Source: Fidelibacterota bacterium
Lineage (GTDB): Bacteria > Fidelibacterota > UBA2242
Direction: 5' to 3'
NCBI GenBank assembly: GCA_023229045.1
Contig: JALOAB010000097.1
Location: 1-7,961, forward strand
DNA: 7,961 nt
In this document: piece by piece, positions 1-7,479 of the stretch
How positions within the stretch are numbered: the stretch's first letter is position 1
How the letters are laid out: each line of letters starts with the position of its first letter
Made by a program: the position numbers and the translations under genes
Notes under the pieces: generated by a model
What the model was told of the DNA's origin: nothing
The model's database searches: none
The model's input: the letters and a program-made list of their open reading frames with translations, nothing else

Positions 1-1
1 C

Positions 2-442
2 GGCAATGAAGAAGATTTGCAGAAAGGGCTGGGAATTCCCGGCCCGGAAGTGACCGCTAAATCGAAGCTCGATCCGTCGGTTTTCTTCGCGATGATTGGC
101 GACGTGATCAAGAAACATCCACAGGTCAAAGTCGTAGCGACGACCCTGCGCGAAGTCCATTCGACCAATCGGCACAGCTGGAGCGCAGTGGCCTGGATTA
201 ACGGGCAAACCTATCAGGCGCCTACAGCCGAACTGGAAGTATTCGACCGGGTCGGCGGCGGCGATGGCTTTGCGTCCGGTTTTTTCTATGGTCTGCTGAC
301 CGGAGCGGCTCCCGAAGAGGCTGTTAAACTCGGTTGGGCGCACGGCGCTCTACTGACCACCTATCCGGGCGATACGACTATGGCGACTTTAGCCGAGGTG
401 CAGAATTTCGTCAAAGGCGGCTCGGCGCGCATCCAGCGCTAA
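2..442 (+). CDS. kdgK: 2-keto-3-deoxygluconate kinase, PfkB/ribokinase family (5' end missing)
   Basis: Only the C-terminal 146 residues are present. The reading frame is already open at base 2 and the true start lies upstream of the window; the TTG at 17 is an internal leucine. The PfkB signature 2 region is clear: DRVGGGDGFASG around 245-280, with the catalytic base Asp encoded at 263-265. The stretch GWAHGALLTTYPGDTTMA that follows is typical of the KDG kinase subfamily, which carries GGGD where many ribokinases have GAGD. The family phosphorylates KDG to KDPG with ATP in the cytoplasm. It is the first visible gene of a five-gene operon, and the kduD gene at 4133 makes its expected substrate. 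The family fit is strong. The exact substrate is inferred from subfamily resemblance and context, and another 2-keto-3-deoxy sugar acid is possible. Confidence 0.82.
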   Translation, partial: GNEEDLQKGLGIPGPEVTAKSKLDPSVFFAMIGDVIKKHPQVKVVATTLREVHSTNRHSWSAVAWINGQTYQAPTAELEVFDRVGGGDGFASGFFYGLLTGAAPEEAVKLGWAHGALLTTYPGDTTMATLAEVQNFVKGGSARIQR

Positions 443-463
443 ATCGGGAGAAAATATCAAAAG

Positions 464-1741
464 ATGCTGTTCTGCTCAAGAAGTTCAGTCAACCAGGGAT
501 TGACAGAGACCGAAATCCGGGAAGGCCTTTATACCGCCCTGGAAAAGATCGGGAATCGCCGCAAGGTGTTGGCTATTCCGCCCGATTTTACGCGCTTTCA
601 TTCGCGGGCTGGCGAACTGACGCAGATGGCGTATCAATATTACCATAGTAATCTCACCGCGATTCTGCCGGCGCTCGGCACGCATTTTCCAATGAGCGAT
701 TTCGAAATCCAAAAGATGTTCGGCAACCTGCCGCGCAATCTATTCCGCATTCATCGCTGGAAAGAAGACTTGGTGACGCTCGGCGAGGTTCCCGGGGAAT
801 TTGTGCGCGATGTTTCCGAGGGCAGATTGGATTACGCCTGGCCAGCGCAGGTCAATAAATTGCTGGTGGAAGGCGGTTTCGATCTGATCCTTTCCATTGG
901 GCAGGTCGTGCCGCACGAAGTGGTCGGCATGGCCAATTACAACAAGAATATCTTAGTCGGAACCGGCGGGCAGGAAGGCATTAACAAGAGCCATTTTCTG
1001 GGAGCGGTTTACGGCATGGAACGCATCATGGGACGGGCTGACACGCCGGTGCGGCGGGTGCTGAATTATGCTTCGGAGAATTTTGCACGGCAGATGTCGA
1101 TCGTCTATGTATTGACGGTCATTGGTAAAGATGCCGCAGGGCGTTTGAGTATGCAAGGTCTTTTTATCGGCGACGATTACGAATGTTTCCGGCAAGCCAG
1201 CGAACTTTCCCTGAGAGTCAATTTCGAAATATTGGAAAAGCCGCTTAAGAAAGTCGTCGTTTGGCTTGATCCGCAGGAATTCAAGAGCACCTGGCTCGGC
1301 AATAAGAGTATTTACCGCACGCGAATGGCAATTGCCGATGGCGGTGAACTGATTGTTTTGGCGCCCGGCTTGCGCGAATTCGGCGAAGATGCGGACATCG
1401 ACCGGCTGATCCGTAAATACGGTTACCGCACCACGCCGGAAGTTTTACGATTTGTGGATGAAAATGCTGACTTGCAGAATAATCTCAGCGCGGCGGCACA
1501 TCTGATTCACGGTTCATCCGAAAACCGGTTTACCATTACTTATTGTCCCGGTCATATTTCGCGGAAGGAAATCGAAAGCGTCAATTTCAATTACGGTGAA
1601 CTCGCCGCAATGCTCAAACGCTACGATCTGAAGAAATTAACCGACGGTTTCAATGTTTTACCGGATGGTGAGGAGATTTTCTTCATCTCAAATCCAGCGC
1701 TGGGATTGTGGTCAACCAAAGAAAGATTCAACGACAATTAA
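464..1741 (+). CDS. LarA-superfamily (nickel-pincer) hydroxyacid racemase/epimerase homologue
   Basis: The protein has 425 aa, about the length of lactate racemase LarA. Its residues line up with the LarA active site: DFTR at 41-44 (Asp and Arg as in DxTR), GTH with His74, PHEVVG with His151, Lys161 ten residues later where LarA tethers the nickel-pincer nucleotide, and His177 sixteen residues after that, matching the nickel-ligand His. The 10- and 16-residue spacings equal those of H174-K184-H200 in Lactobacillus LarA. The family moves a proton at the carbon bearing the hydroxyl of 2-hydroxyacids, and members acting on malate, other hydroxyacids and gluconate have been reported. Among KDG and 6-phosphogluconate genes a sugar acid is the likeliest substrate, which is inference. 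No larB, larC or larE is in the window, so cofactor synthesis must be encoded elsewhere. ATG 464 follows GGGAG (446-450) by a slightly long 13 nt; TTG 500 is an alternative start. Confidence 0.8.
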   Translation: MLFCSRSSVNQGLTETEIREGLYTALEKIGNRRKVLAIPPDFTRFHSRAGELTQMAYQYYHSNLTAILPALGTHFPMSDFEIQKMFGNLPRNLFRIHRWKEDLVTLGEVPGEFVRDVSEGRLDYAWPAQVNKLLVEGGFDLILSIGQVVPHEVVGMANYNKNILVGTGGQEGINKSHFLGAVYGMERIMGRADTPVRRVLNYASENFARQMSIVYVLTVIGKDAAGRLSMQGLFIGDDYECFRQASELSLRVNFEILEKPLKKVVVWLDPQEFKSTWLGNKSIYRTRMAIADGGELIVLAPGLREFGEDADIDRLIRKYGYRTTPEVLRFVDENADLQNNLSAAAHLIHGSSENRFTITYCPGHISRKEIESVNFNYGELAAMLKRYDLKKLTDGFNVLPDGEEIFFISNPALGLWSTKERFNDN

Positions 1742-1746
1742 ATATC

Positions 1747-1752
1747 AGGAGA
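1747..1752 (+). promoter_or_regulatory. Shine-Dalgarno site fixing the gnd start
   Basis: AGGAGA lies 6 nt before ATG 1759. It selects this start over the longer in-frame GTG at 1708, which lies inside the preceding gene and would add 17 residues before the Rossmann fold. The site sits in the 17-nt gap between the LarA-like gene and gnd. Confidence 0.75.
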
Positions 1753-1758
1753 AAATTT

Positions 1759-3210
<1,452 letters not shown>

Positions 3211-3216
3211 ACAAAA

Positions 3217-3222
3217 AGGAGA
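3217..3222 (+). promoter_or_regulatory. Shine-Dalgarno site supporting a TTG start
   Basis: AGGAGA sits 5 nt before TTG 3228. The next in-frame ATG (3246) would be 23 nt away from it, too far for normal initiation. The hexamer and its flanks (AGGAGAAA plus T-rich bases) closely resemble the site in front of gnd. Confidence 0.7.
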
Positions 3223-3227
3223 AAGTT

Positions 3228-4109
3228 TTGACTAAAAAGGCTCTGATGAATTTCGAAAAACGTCATGAATTTTTAGTTGCAATCGACTCTGACGGCTGTG
3301 CCTTCGACACGATGGAGATCAAGCACAAGGAATGCTTTATCCCGAATATCATCAATTACTGGAATCTGCAAGCCGTCTCGAAATATGCGCGGGCCGCGGC
3401 GGAGTTCGTCAATCTGTATTCCAAATGGCGCGGCATCAACCGCTTCCCGGGCTTGGTAATGGTTTTTGATTTGCTGAAGGAATGGCCGGAAGTGCAGGCG
3501 CGCAAAACCGCGATTCCGGTTGCCCAGTCACTGCGCGACTGGCTTGCCCGCGAGACCAAACTCGGCAATCCGGCTCTCAAAGCCGAGGTCGAACGTACCG
3601 GCGACCCGATTTTGAAACAAGCTTTAGAGTGGAGTGAAGCCGTCAATGCTGACATCGCCCGCCTGGTGCACGACGTGCCGCCATTTGCTTTTGTACGCGA
3701 GTCGCTTGAAAAACTTCAGAAAGTCGCCGACGTGATGGTCTGTTCGGCGACACCGCTCGAAGCTTTGCGGCGCGAATGGGAAGAGCACGACATTGCCCGC
3801 TATACGCGGGTGATCGCCGGCCAGGAAATCGGCAGTAAAAATGAACAACTGGCTATGGCGATCGACGGGCGATATAAAGCGGAAAATGTGTTGATGATCG
3901 GCGATGCGCTTGGCGATTTGAAAGCCGCGCGAGGCAATTCAGCCCGCTTTTTCTCAATCAATCCGGGACACGAAGAGCGTTCCTGGGAGAATTTTTATAA
4001 GCGCTATCTGGATGAATTCATTTATGGTAAATATGACGATCAGACCGAAGCGCGACTGATTGCGGAATTCGAGGAGTTTTTGCCAGCGGTTCCGCCCTGG
4101 AAGAAATAA
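3228..4109 (+). CDS. HAD-superfamily phosphatase with helical C1-type cap
   Basis: The protein has 293 aa with all four HAD motifs. Motif I is AIDSDGCAFD, with nucleophile Asp20 and acid/base Asp22. Motif II is VCSATP with Ser173, motif III is Lys204 in GSKNEQ, and motif IV is GDALGD with Asp226 and Asp230. About 120 mostly helical residues between motifs I and II look like an enlarged C1 cap, as in phosphoglycolate-phosphatase-like enzymes. It should be a cytoplasmic Mg-dependent phosphohydrolase. Its substrate cannot be read from the sequence. From the operon, a phosphorylated sugar acid or a breakdown product is plausible, but that is inference. The start is TTG 3228, chosen because of the well-placed AGGAGA; ATG 3246 would remove six residues without touching motif I. 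TTG could keep its level below that of gnd. Confidence 0.78.
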   Translation: MTKKALMNFEKRHEFLVAIDSDGCAFDTMEIKHKECFIPNIINYWNLQAVSKYARAAAEFVNLYSKWRGINRFPGLVMVFDLLKEWPEVQARKTAIPVAQSLRDWLARETKLGNPALKAEVERTGDPILKQALEWSEAVNADIARLVHDVPPFAFVRESLEKLQKVADVMVCSATPLEALRREWEEHDIARYTRVIAGQEIGSKNEQLAMAIDGRYKAENVLMIGDALGDLKAARGNSARFFSINPGHEERSWENFYKRYLDEFIYGKYDDQTEARLIAEFEEFLPAVPPWKK

Positions 4110-4121
4110 TTTTTGACCTTT

Positions 4122-4129
4122 AAGGAGGT
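4122..4129 (+). promoter_or_regulatory. Near-perfect Shine-Dalgarno site of kduD
   Basis: AAGGAGGT is fully complementary to the usual 16S rRNA 3' end and lies 3 nt before ATG 4133. It is the strongest ribosome binding site of the first operon, so kduD, although last, is probably well translated. Confidence 0.7.
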
Positions 4130-4132
4130 ATT

Positions 4133-4906
4133 ATGGAATCGAAAAACATCTTGGATTTATTCAAATTAGACGGCAAAGTTGCGATAGTAACCGGCGCGGC
4201 GCGCGGACTGGGGCAGGCGATTGCCACCGCTTTGGCGTCAGCCGGAGCCGATGTAGTCGCTGTAGATATTTTGCCGACCGATGAGACCCGCCAGATAATT
4301 TTACAAATGGGTCGAAAGGCGCTCAGTCTTTCCGCCAATTTAATGGAAAAAGCCAGCATCGCGCCGCTGGTCGAATCTGCCCTGAAGGAATTCGGTCATA
4401 TCGATATTCTGGTCAACAATGCCGGGATTATCCGGCGCGCGCCGCTGAGCGAATTCAGTGAAAAAGACTGGGACGACGTCATCAATCTCAACCAAAAAGC
4501 CGTCTTTTTCCTCAGTCAGGCGGTTGCGAAAACGATGATTAAAAAAGGTGACGGCGGCAAGATCATCAATATTGTCTCGCTGTTGTCATTCCAGGGCGGG
4601 ATTCTGGTGCCGTCTTACACCGCCTCGAAAAGCGCCGTGATGGGCTTAACGCGTGCCATGGCCAACGAACTGGCGCCTCATCGCATCAATGTCAATGCCA
4701 TTGCGCCGGGCTATATGGCGACCGACAACACCGCGCCGCTCCGTGCCGATGCGGTTCGCTCGAAATCGATCCTCGATCGCATTCCAGCCGGGCGCTGGGG
4801 CGAACCGGCGGATTTGCAGGGCGTCGCGGTTTTTCTGGCATCAGCGGCTTCTGACTATATGACCGGCTATACCGTGGCGGTTGACGGCGGCTGGCTGGCA
4901 AGATAA
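4133..4906 (+). CDS. kduD: 2-dehydro-3-deoxy-D-gluconate 5-dehydrogenase, KduD-type SDR
   Basis: A 257-aa classical short-chain dehydrogenase. The cofactor loop is TGAARGLGQ (residues 20-28), with Asp45 at the end of the second beta strand suggesting NAD(H). NNAG is at 95-98 and the catalytic set is Ser149, Tyr162 and Lys166. Several stretches are KduD hallmarks: NNAGIIRRAPL, EKDWDDVINLN, SFQGG before the active Tyr, NAIAPGYMATDNT, ILDRIPAGRWG, and the C terminus AVDGGWLAR. These closely match what I recall of E. coli KduD. The enzyme interconverts 3-deoxy-D-glycero-2,5-hexodiulosonate and KDG, the last step before KDG kinase in the breakdown of pectin and related uronides. It is the last gene of the operon, 23 nt after the HAD gene and directly before a terminator-like hairpin. 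A related gluconate 5-dehydrogenase is the main alternative. Confidence 0.88.
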   Translation: MESKNILDLFKLDGKVAIVTGAARGLGQAIATALASAGADVVAVDILPTDETRQIILQMGRKALSLSANLMEKASIAPLVESALKEFGHIDILVNNAGIIRRAPLSEFSEKDWDDVINLNQKAVFFLSQAVAKTMIKKGDGGKIINIVSLLSFQGGILVPSYTASKSAVMGLTRAMANELAPHRINVNAIAPGYMATDNTAPLRADAVRSKSILDRIPAGRWGEPADLQGVAVFLASAASDYMTGYTVAVDGGWLAR

Positions 4907-4916
4907 AATTTCGGAG

Positions 4917-4941
4917 TGCGCCAACAATATTGGCGCATTTT
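4917..4941 (+). terminator. Intrinsic terminator after the sugar-acid operon
   Basis: TGCGCCAA (4917-4924) and its perfect complement TTGGCGCA (4930-4937) form an 8-bp stem with a 5-nt loop. TTTT follows at once, and then AT-rich sequence. It begins 11 nt after the kduD stop. The T-run is short, so termination may be partial. On the - strand no T-run follows the stem. Confidence 0.65.
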
Positions 4942-5176
4942 CAATGATTATTCTATTATCGCATAAAAACCATCTTCTTAGTTGCGTTATATCCCGAAGA
5001 AATTTTCAGTGAATAGAGGTAAATCCCGCTGGGCATTATTTGCCCAAAACCGTCTTTGCCATGCCAGATAATGATTAATGCCTGGTAAGTTTTTTCAATA
5101 CCTGGCATTCCGGATTTGATTTTTCCATTTACTTTCTGTTAGTGTAACGTACAGAATAAATCGTACTCAAAATGGC
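4942..5176. other. Intergenic spacer between the two gene groups
   Basis: This stretch separates the terminator from the lipocalin gene. Apart from the - strand tail remnant it holds a perfect 6-bp inverted repeat with a 5-nt loop (5030-5046), which lies inside that remnant and has no T-run on either side. A promoter for the second gene group should lie near 5100-5176, but I see no convincing -35/-10 pair or FCB-type TAnnTTTG box, and no Shine-Dalgarno site before ATG 5177. Confidence 0.5.
4956..5138 (-). pseudogene. Remnant of a secreted protein's C-terminal FlgD-like / type IX sorting tail
   Basis: Read on the - strand, 60 sense codons end at a TAA at 4956-4958. The translation includes QKVNGKI, then IIIWHGKDGFGQIMPSGIYLYSL, and ends YNATKKMVFMR. 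This matches the pattern seen at the end of many secreted FCB-group proteins: GxxV, then WDGKD..G..VPSGIYFYRL, then a basic KKMVLLR ending just before the stop. That tail directs export through the type IX system or forms a FlgD-like Ig fold. The frame is closed upstream by an in-frame stop at 5139-5141, and the catalytic or binding part of the protein is absent. Weak further similarity may continue past that stop (YDL..., about 5150-5165). I read it as a decayed gene end. A 60-codon piece with no clear start or ribosome site is unlikely to be a working gene. Confidence 0.6.
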
Positions 5177-5689
5177 ATGAATATCTATAAAATTACTGTT
5201 TTGATTTTTCTTGTTATTTTCATATCATGTAACAACAATGAGGAGGTTATGCAGGTATTTTCCGGTTTGGACATCGAACGATTCATGGGTGACTGGTATG
5301 TGATTGGGCTGGCTCCCAATTTTATTGAGGAGGGCGCCATCAACGGCATCGAATCTTACCGGCTGAACCCAAAAGGACAGGTGGAAATCAGTTATAGTTT
5401 TATTAAAAACGGTAAACCGAAAAAAATGAGTGCCAAAGGCTTTATCCAAAATCCGGAAAATACCATCTGGAAGGTTCAGTTTTTCTGGCCGGTCAAATTT
5501 CCTTACTACGTTCTCGATCTTGATCCCGATTACAAGTATACAGTCGTCGGTCTGCCCAGCCGGAAATACGTCTGGATCATGAGCCGCACTCCGGAAATTG
5601 ACGACGATACCTATGCCGGCATTTTACAACGATTAGAGGATATTGGTTATAAGATAACCGACATTAAGCGGATGGAACAAAAATGGTAA
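5177..5689 (+). CDS. Blc-type lipocalin, predicted lipoprotein
   Basis: A 170-aa protein. The first 17 residues are a short basic start and a hydrophobic segment ending FIS before Cys18, a plausible though not ideal lipobox followed by polar NNNEE, so outer-membrane or periplasmic anchoring is likely. The mature part has the lipocalin Gly-x-Trp motif (Gly38, Trp40, in FMGDWYVIG) and the Blc/apolipoprotein-D pattern YYVLDLDPDYKYTVVGLPSR (from Tyr110) running into VWIMSRTP (Ser136-Pro139). The fold is an eight-stranded barrel, and bacterial relatives bind fatty acids or lysophospholipids. No ribosome site precedes ATG 5177. A strong AGGAGG lies inside the gene before Met25 and could give a form without signal peptide. 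The stop overlaps the next gene by 7 nt, implying translational coupling with the DAK2-DegV protein. Symbol blc is not assigned because only the family is certain. Confidence 0.85.
   Translation: MNIYKITVLIFLVIFISCNNNEEVMQVFSGLDIERFMGDWYVIGLAPNFIEEGAINGIESYRLNPKGQVEISYSFIKNGKPKKMSAKGFIQNPENTIWKVQFFWPVKFPYYVLDLDPDYKYTVVGLPSRKYVWIMSRTPEIDDDTYAGILQRLEDIGYKITDIKRMEQKW
5241..5246 (+). promoter_or_regulatory. Internal Shine-Dalgarno-like site inside the lipocalin gene
   Basis: AGGAGG (with GAGGAGGT context) lies 2 nt before the in-frame ATG at 5249 (Met25), just after the lipoprotein Cys18. The spacing is shorter than optimal. Initiation here would give a 146-aa lipocalin without signal peptide or lipid anchor. 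It may instead be a chance result of Glu-Glu-Val codons. Confidence 0.35.
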
Positions 5690-7470
5690 AACCAATTCAA
5701 AATTTATCATCCCTGCACTTTTATACGGCGTTTATGGCGGGCGGAGCGGCGATCATCCAGCAAAAATCCCATCTGAATAAGATCAATGTCTTTCCCGTAC
5801 CCGACGCTGATACGGGCACCAACCTGGCCGCCACTATGGTTTCGATCATGGAAAACAGCAGACTGTCCGATTCGCTTAAACAGACCATGGACTCGATTGC
5901 CGATTCTGCAATCCTGGGCGCCCGGGGCAATTCGGGGATAATTTTCGCTCAATTCCTGCATGGCATCCGCGAACAGATAACCGACGCCGATCAGATCAAT
6001 CTCACCCGCTTTGCCCAATTATTGAAAAATGCCGTGCGTTATCTTTATGAAGCCGTGGTGGAGCCGGTGAAAGGTACGATTATAACGGTTGTTGAAGATT
6101 GGATTAAAAGTGTCGAATTTCACGCCCCCGGAGTTACTGATTTTACTGAATTACTCCAAAAATCCTATCAATCCGCCGTGCAATCGCTGAAAGAGACCCC
6201 TCAAAAACTTGAAGTTCTCGCCAGGTATAACGTTGTTGACGCCGGTGCTCAGGGATTCGTAAACTTTCTGGAAGGTATCCTGGCCCAGATTAAAAAAGGC
6301 AAACTAATCAAACATCCGCCGAAAACCAGTTTTGCTGAAGTTGACAAAACCACTCATATTTTTAAAAAATACGATGTCATTGAATACCGTTACTGCACTG
6401 AAGCCCTTCTTACTCAATCCGGCGCGTCAGTGACGGAACTGAAAAACATCCTGAAAAATTACGGCAATTCTGCAATCGTTGCGGGGACTCAGCAAAAATT
6501 TCATTTCCATATCCATACTAATCAACCAGGCGAACTCTTCCAGGAAATCAGGACGTTGGGCACAATCAGCCAGATTAAAGTCGATGATATGCTGAGGCAA
6601 TACGAAACCGCGCATGCCCGCAAATTCCCCATTGCACTGGTCACCGATTCTGCGGCGGACTTGCCCCGGGAGTTGGTGGAACGATATCAGATTCAGATGA
6701 TCCCCTTTAAAATCAGCTTTGGCGATAATGTTTATCTGGATAAGCTGACGCTGGATCCGGCTCGTTTTTATGAAATGCTCGAACAGTCACGGGATTTGCC
6801 ACGCAGTTCTCAACCCGATCATAAAGTGATCCGCAATTTATATGACCACCTGACCGCCCACTATGATCAGATTTTCACTGTTCATATTTCCAGTCAACTG
6901 ACCGGCGTATACGATTCTGCGGTCAAGATCAGTAAAAATTATTCGGATAAAGAAATTCATGTGATTGATTCCCGGCATCTGTCGGCGTCGGAAGGCCTGA
7001 TCACTCTGCGGGTTGCCCAGGCGATTGAAGCCGGCGATTCTTTTGATACGATTGTGGCGGCGTCGGAAAATTGGGTGAAAAATACCCGCATCCTGACCGA
7101 TATAAATTCACTGAAATATATGGTCAAGGGCGGGCGGGTTTCACCCTTGACCGGACTGATTGCCAAACTTATCAACCTGAAACCAATCGTGTCTATGGAT
7201 CAAAATGGTAAAGGCCAGGCTTTTGGGAAATCTTTCAGCCGGTCTGCCAACATGAAAAAAATAATCGAAATTATAAAAACCGAAGCAGCCGACAGAAAAC
7301 TCTGGAACTATGCGGTTGTCCATTCCAATAATCGGGCCAGGGCTGACGAATACGCATCTAAACTGGAGAAAATCCTTAACCTTCCGCCGGTTTATATCGT
7401 GGATATTTCACCGGTCATCGGGGTGCACAACGGGCTGGGTACCGTGGCGGTTGCTTACATGTTTGAATAG
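5683..7470 (+). CDS. DAK2 (DhaL/FakA-like) - FakA middle - DegV (FakB-like) fusion protein
   Basis: A 595-aa cytoplasmic protein with three parts. Residues 1-210 are a DhaL/DAK2 kinase domain: NVFPVPDADTGTN with metal-binding Asp41 and Asp43, GARGNSG at 79-85, then VEPVKGTI and VVDAGAQG. Residues 225-305 resemble the FakA middle domain, with YCTE (Cys238) and HFHIHTN (His276, His278), a Cys/His set matching its reported zinc site. Residues 315-595 are a DegV domain: VTDSAADLP at 320-328, SSQP at 375-378, ISSQLTG at 402-408, KGGRVS at 482-487 and, near the end, IGVHNGLGTVAVAY. In Gram-positive bacteria FakA phosphorylates fatty acids bound to DegV-fold FakB. Here the DegV module stands where FakA has its own C-terminal domain, suggesting kinase and acyl carrier in one chain. 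It starts inside the lipocalin stop (7-nt overlap). Fatty acid as substrate is inferred; an orphan DhaL-like activity is the alternative. Confidence 0.88.
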   Translation: MVKPIQNLSSLHFYTAFMAGGAAIIQQKSHLNKINVFPVPDADTGTNLAATMVSIMENSRLSDSLKQTMDSIADSAILGARGNSGIIFAQFLHGIREQITDADQINLTRFAQLLKNAVRYLYEAVVEPVKGTIITVVEDWIKSVEFHAPGVTDFTELLQKSYQSAVQSLKETPQKLEVLARYNVVDAGAQGFVNFLEGILAQIKKGKLIKHPPKTSFAEVDKTTHIFKKYDVIEYRYCTEALLTQSGASVTELKNILKNYGNSAIVAGTQQKFHFHIHTNQPGELFQEIRTLGTISQIKVDDMLRQYETAHARKFPIALVTDSAADLPRELVERYQIQMIPFKISFGDNVYLDKLTLDPARFYEMLEQSRDLPRSSQPDHKVIRNLYDHLTAHYDQIFTVHISSQLTGVYDSAVKISKNYSDKEIHVIDSRHLSASEGLITLRVAQAIEAGDSFDTIVAASENWVKNTRILTDINSLKYMVKGGRVSPLTGLIAKLINLKPIVSMDQNGKGQAFGKSFSRSANMKKIIEIIKTEAADRKLWNYAVVHSNNRARADEYASKLEKILNLPPVYIVDISPVIGVHNGLGTVAVAYMFE

Positions 7471-7479
7471 AGGTGAATT

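Noticed and set aside
334..648. Frame of 104 codons spanning the kdgK/LarA-like junction
   Set aside because: It overlaps the end of kdgK and the start of the LarA-like gene in another frame, and its translation has no family resemblance.
1708..1758. GTG at 1708 as a start for 6-phosphogluconate dehydrogenase
   Set aside because: It lies inside the LarA-like gene, has no ribosome site, and adds 17 residues before the nucleotide-binding fold. ATG 1759 has AGGAGA 6 nt upstream.
5030..5046. Perfect 6-bp inverted repeat with 5-nt loop (TGGGCA...TGCCCA) as a terminator
   Set aside because: No T-run follows on either strand, and it lies within the Gly-Gln-Ile-Met-Pro codons of the sorting-tail remnant, so it is probably a chance palindrome.
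5061..5108. 7-bp inverted repeat ATGCCAG...CTGGCAT, and repeated CCTGG, as an operator or mobile-element end
   Set aside because: The arms are short and 34 nt apart. They lie inside the remnant coding tail, with no target duplication or transposase nearby.
5100..5176. Promoter for the lipocalin gene group
   Set aside because: TTGATT at 5116 has no good -10 at the right distance (TTAGTG), and no FCB-type promoter box fits the spacing. A promoter is expected but cannot be placed.
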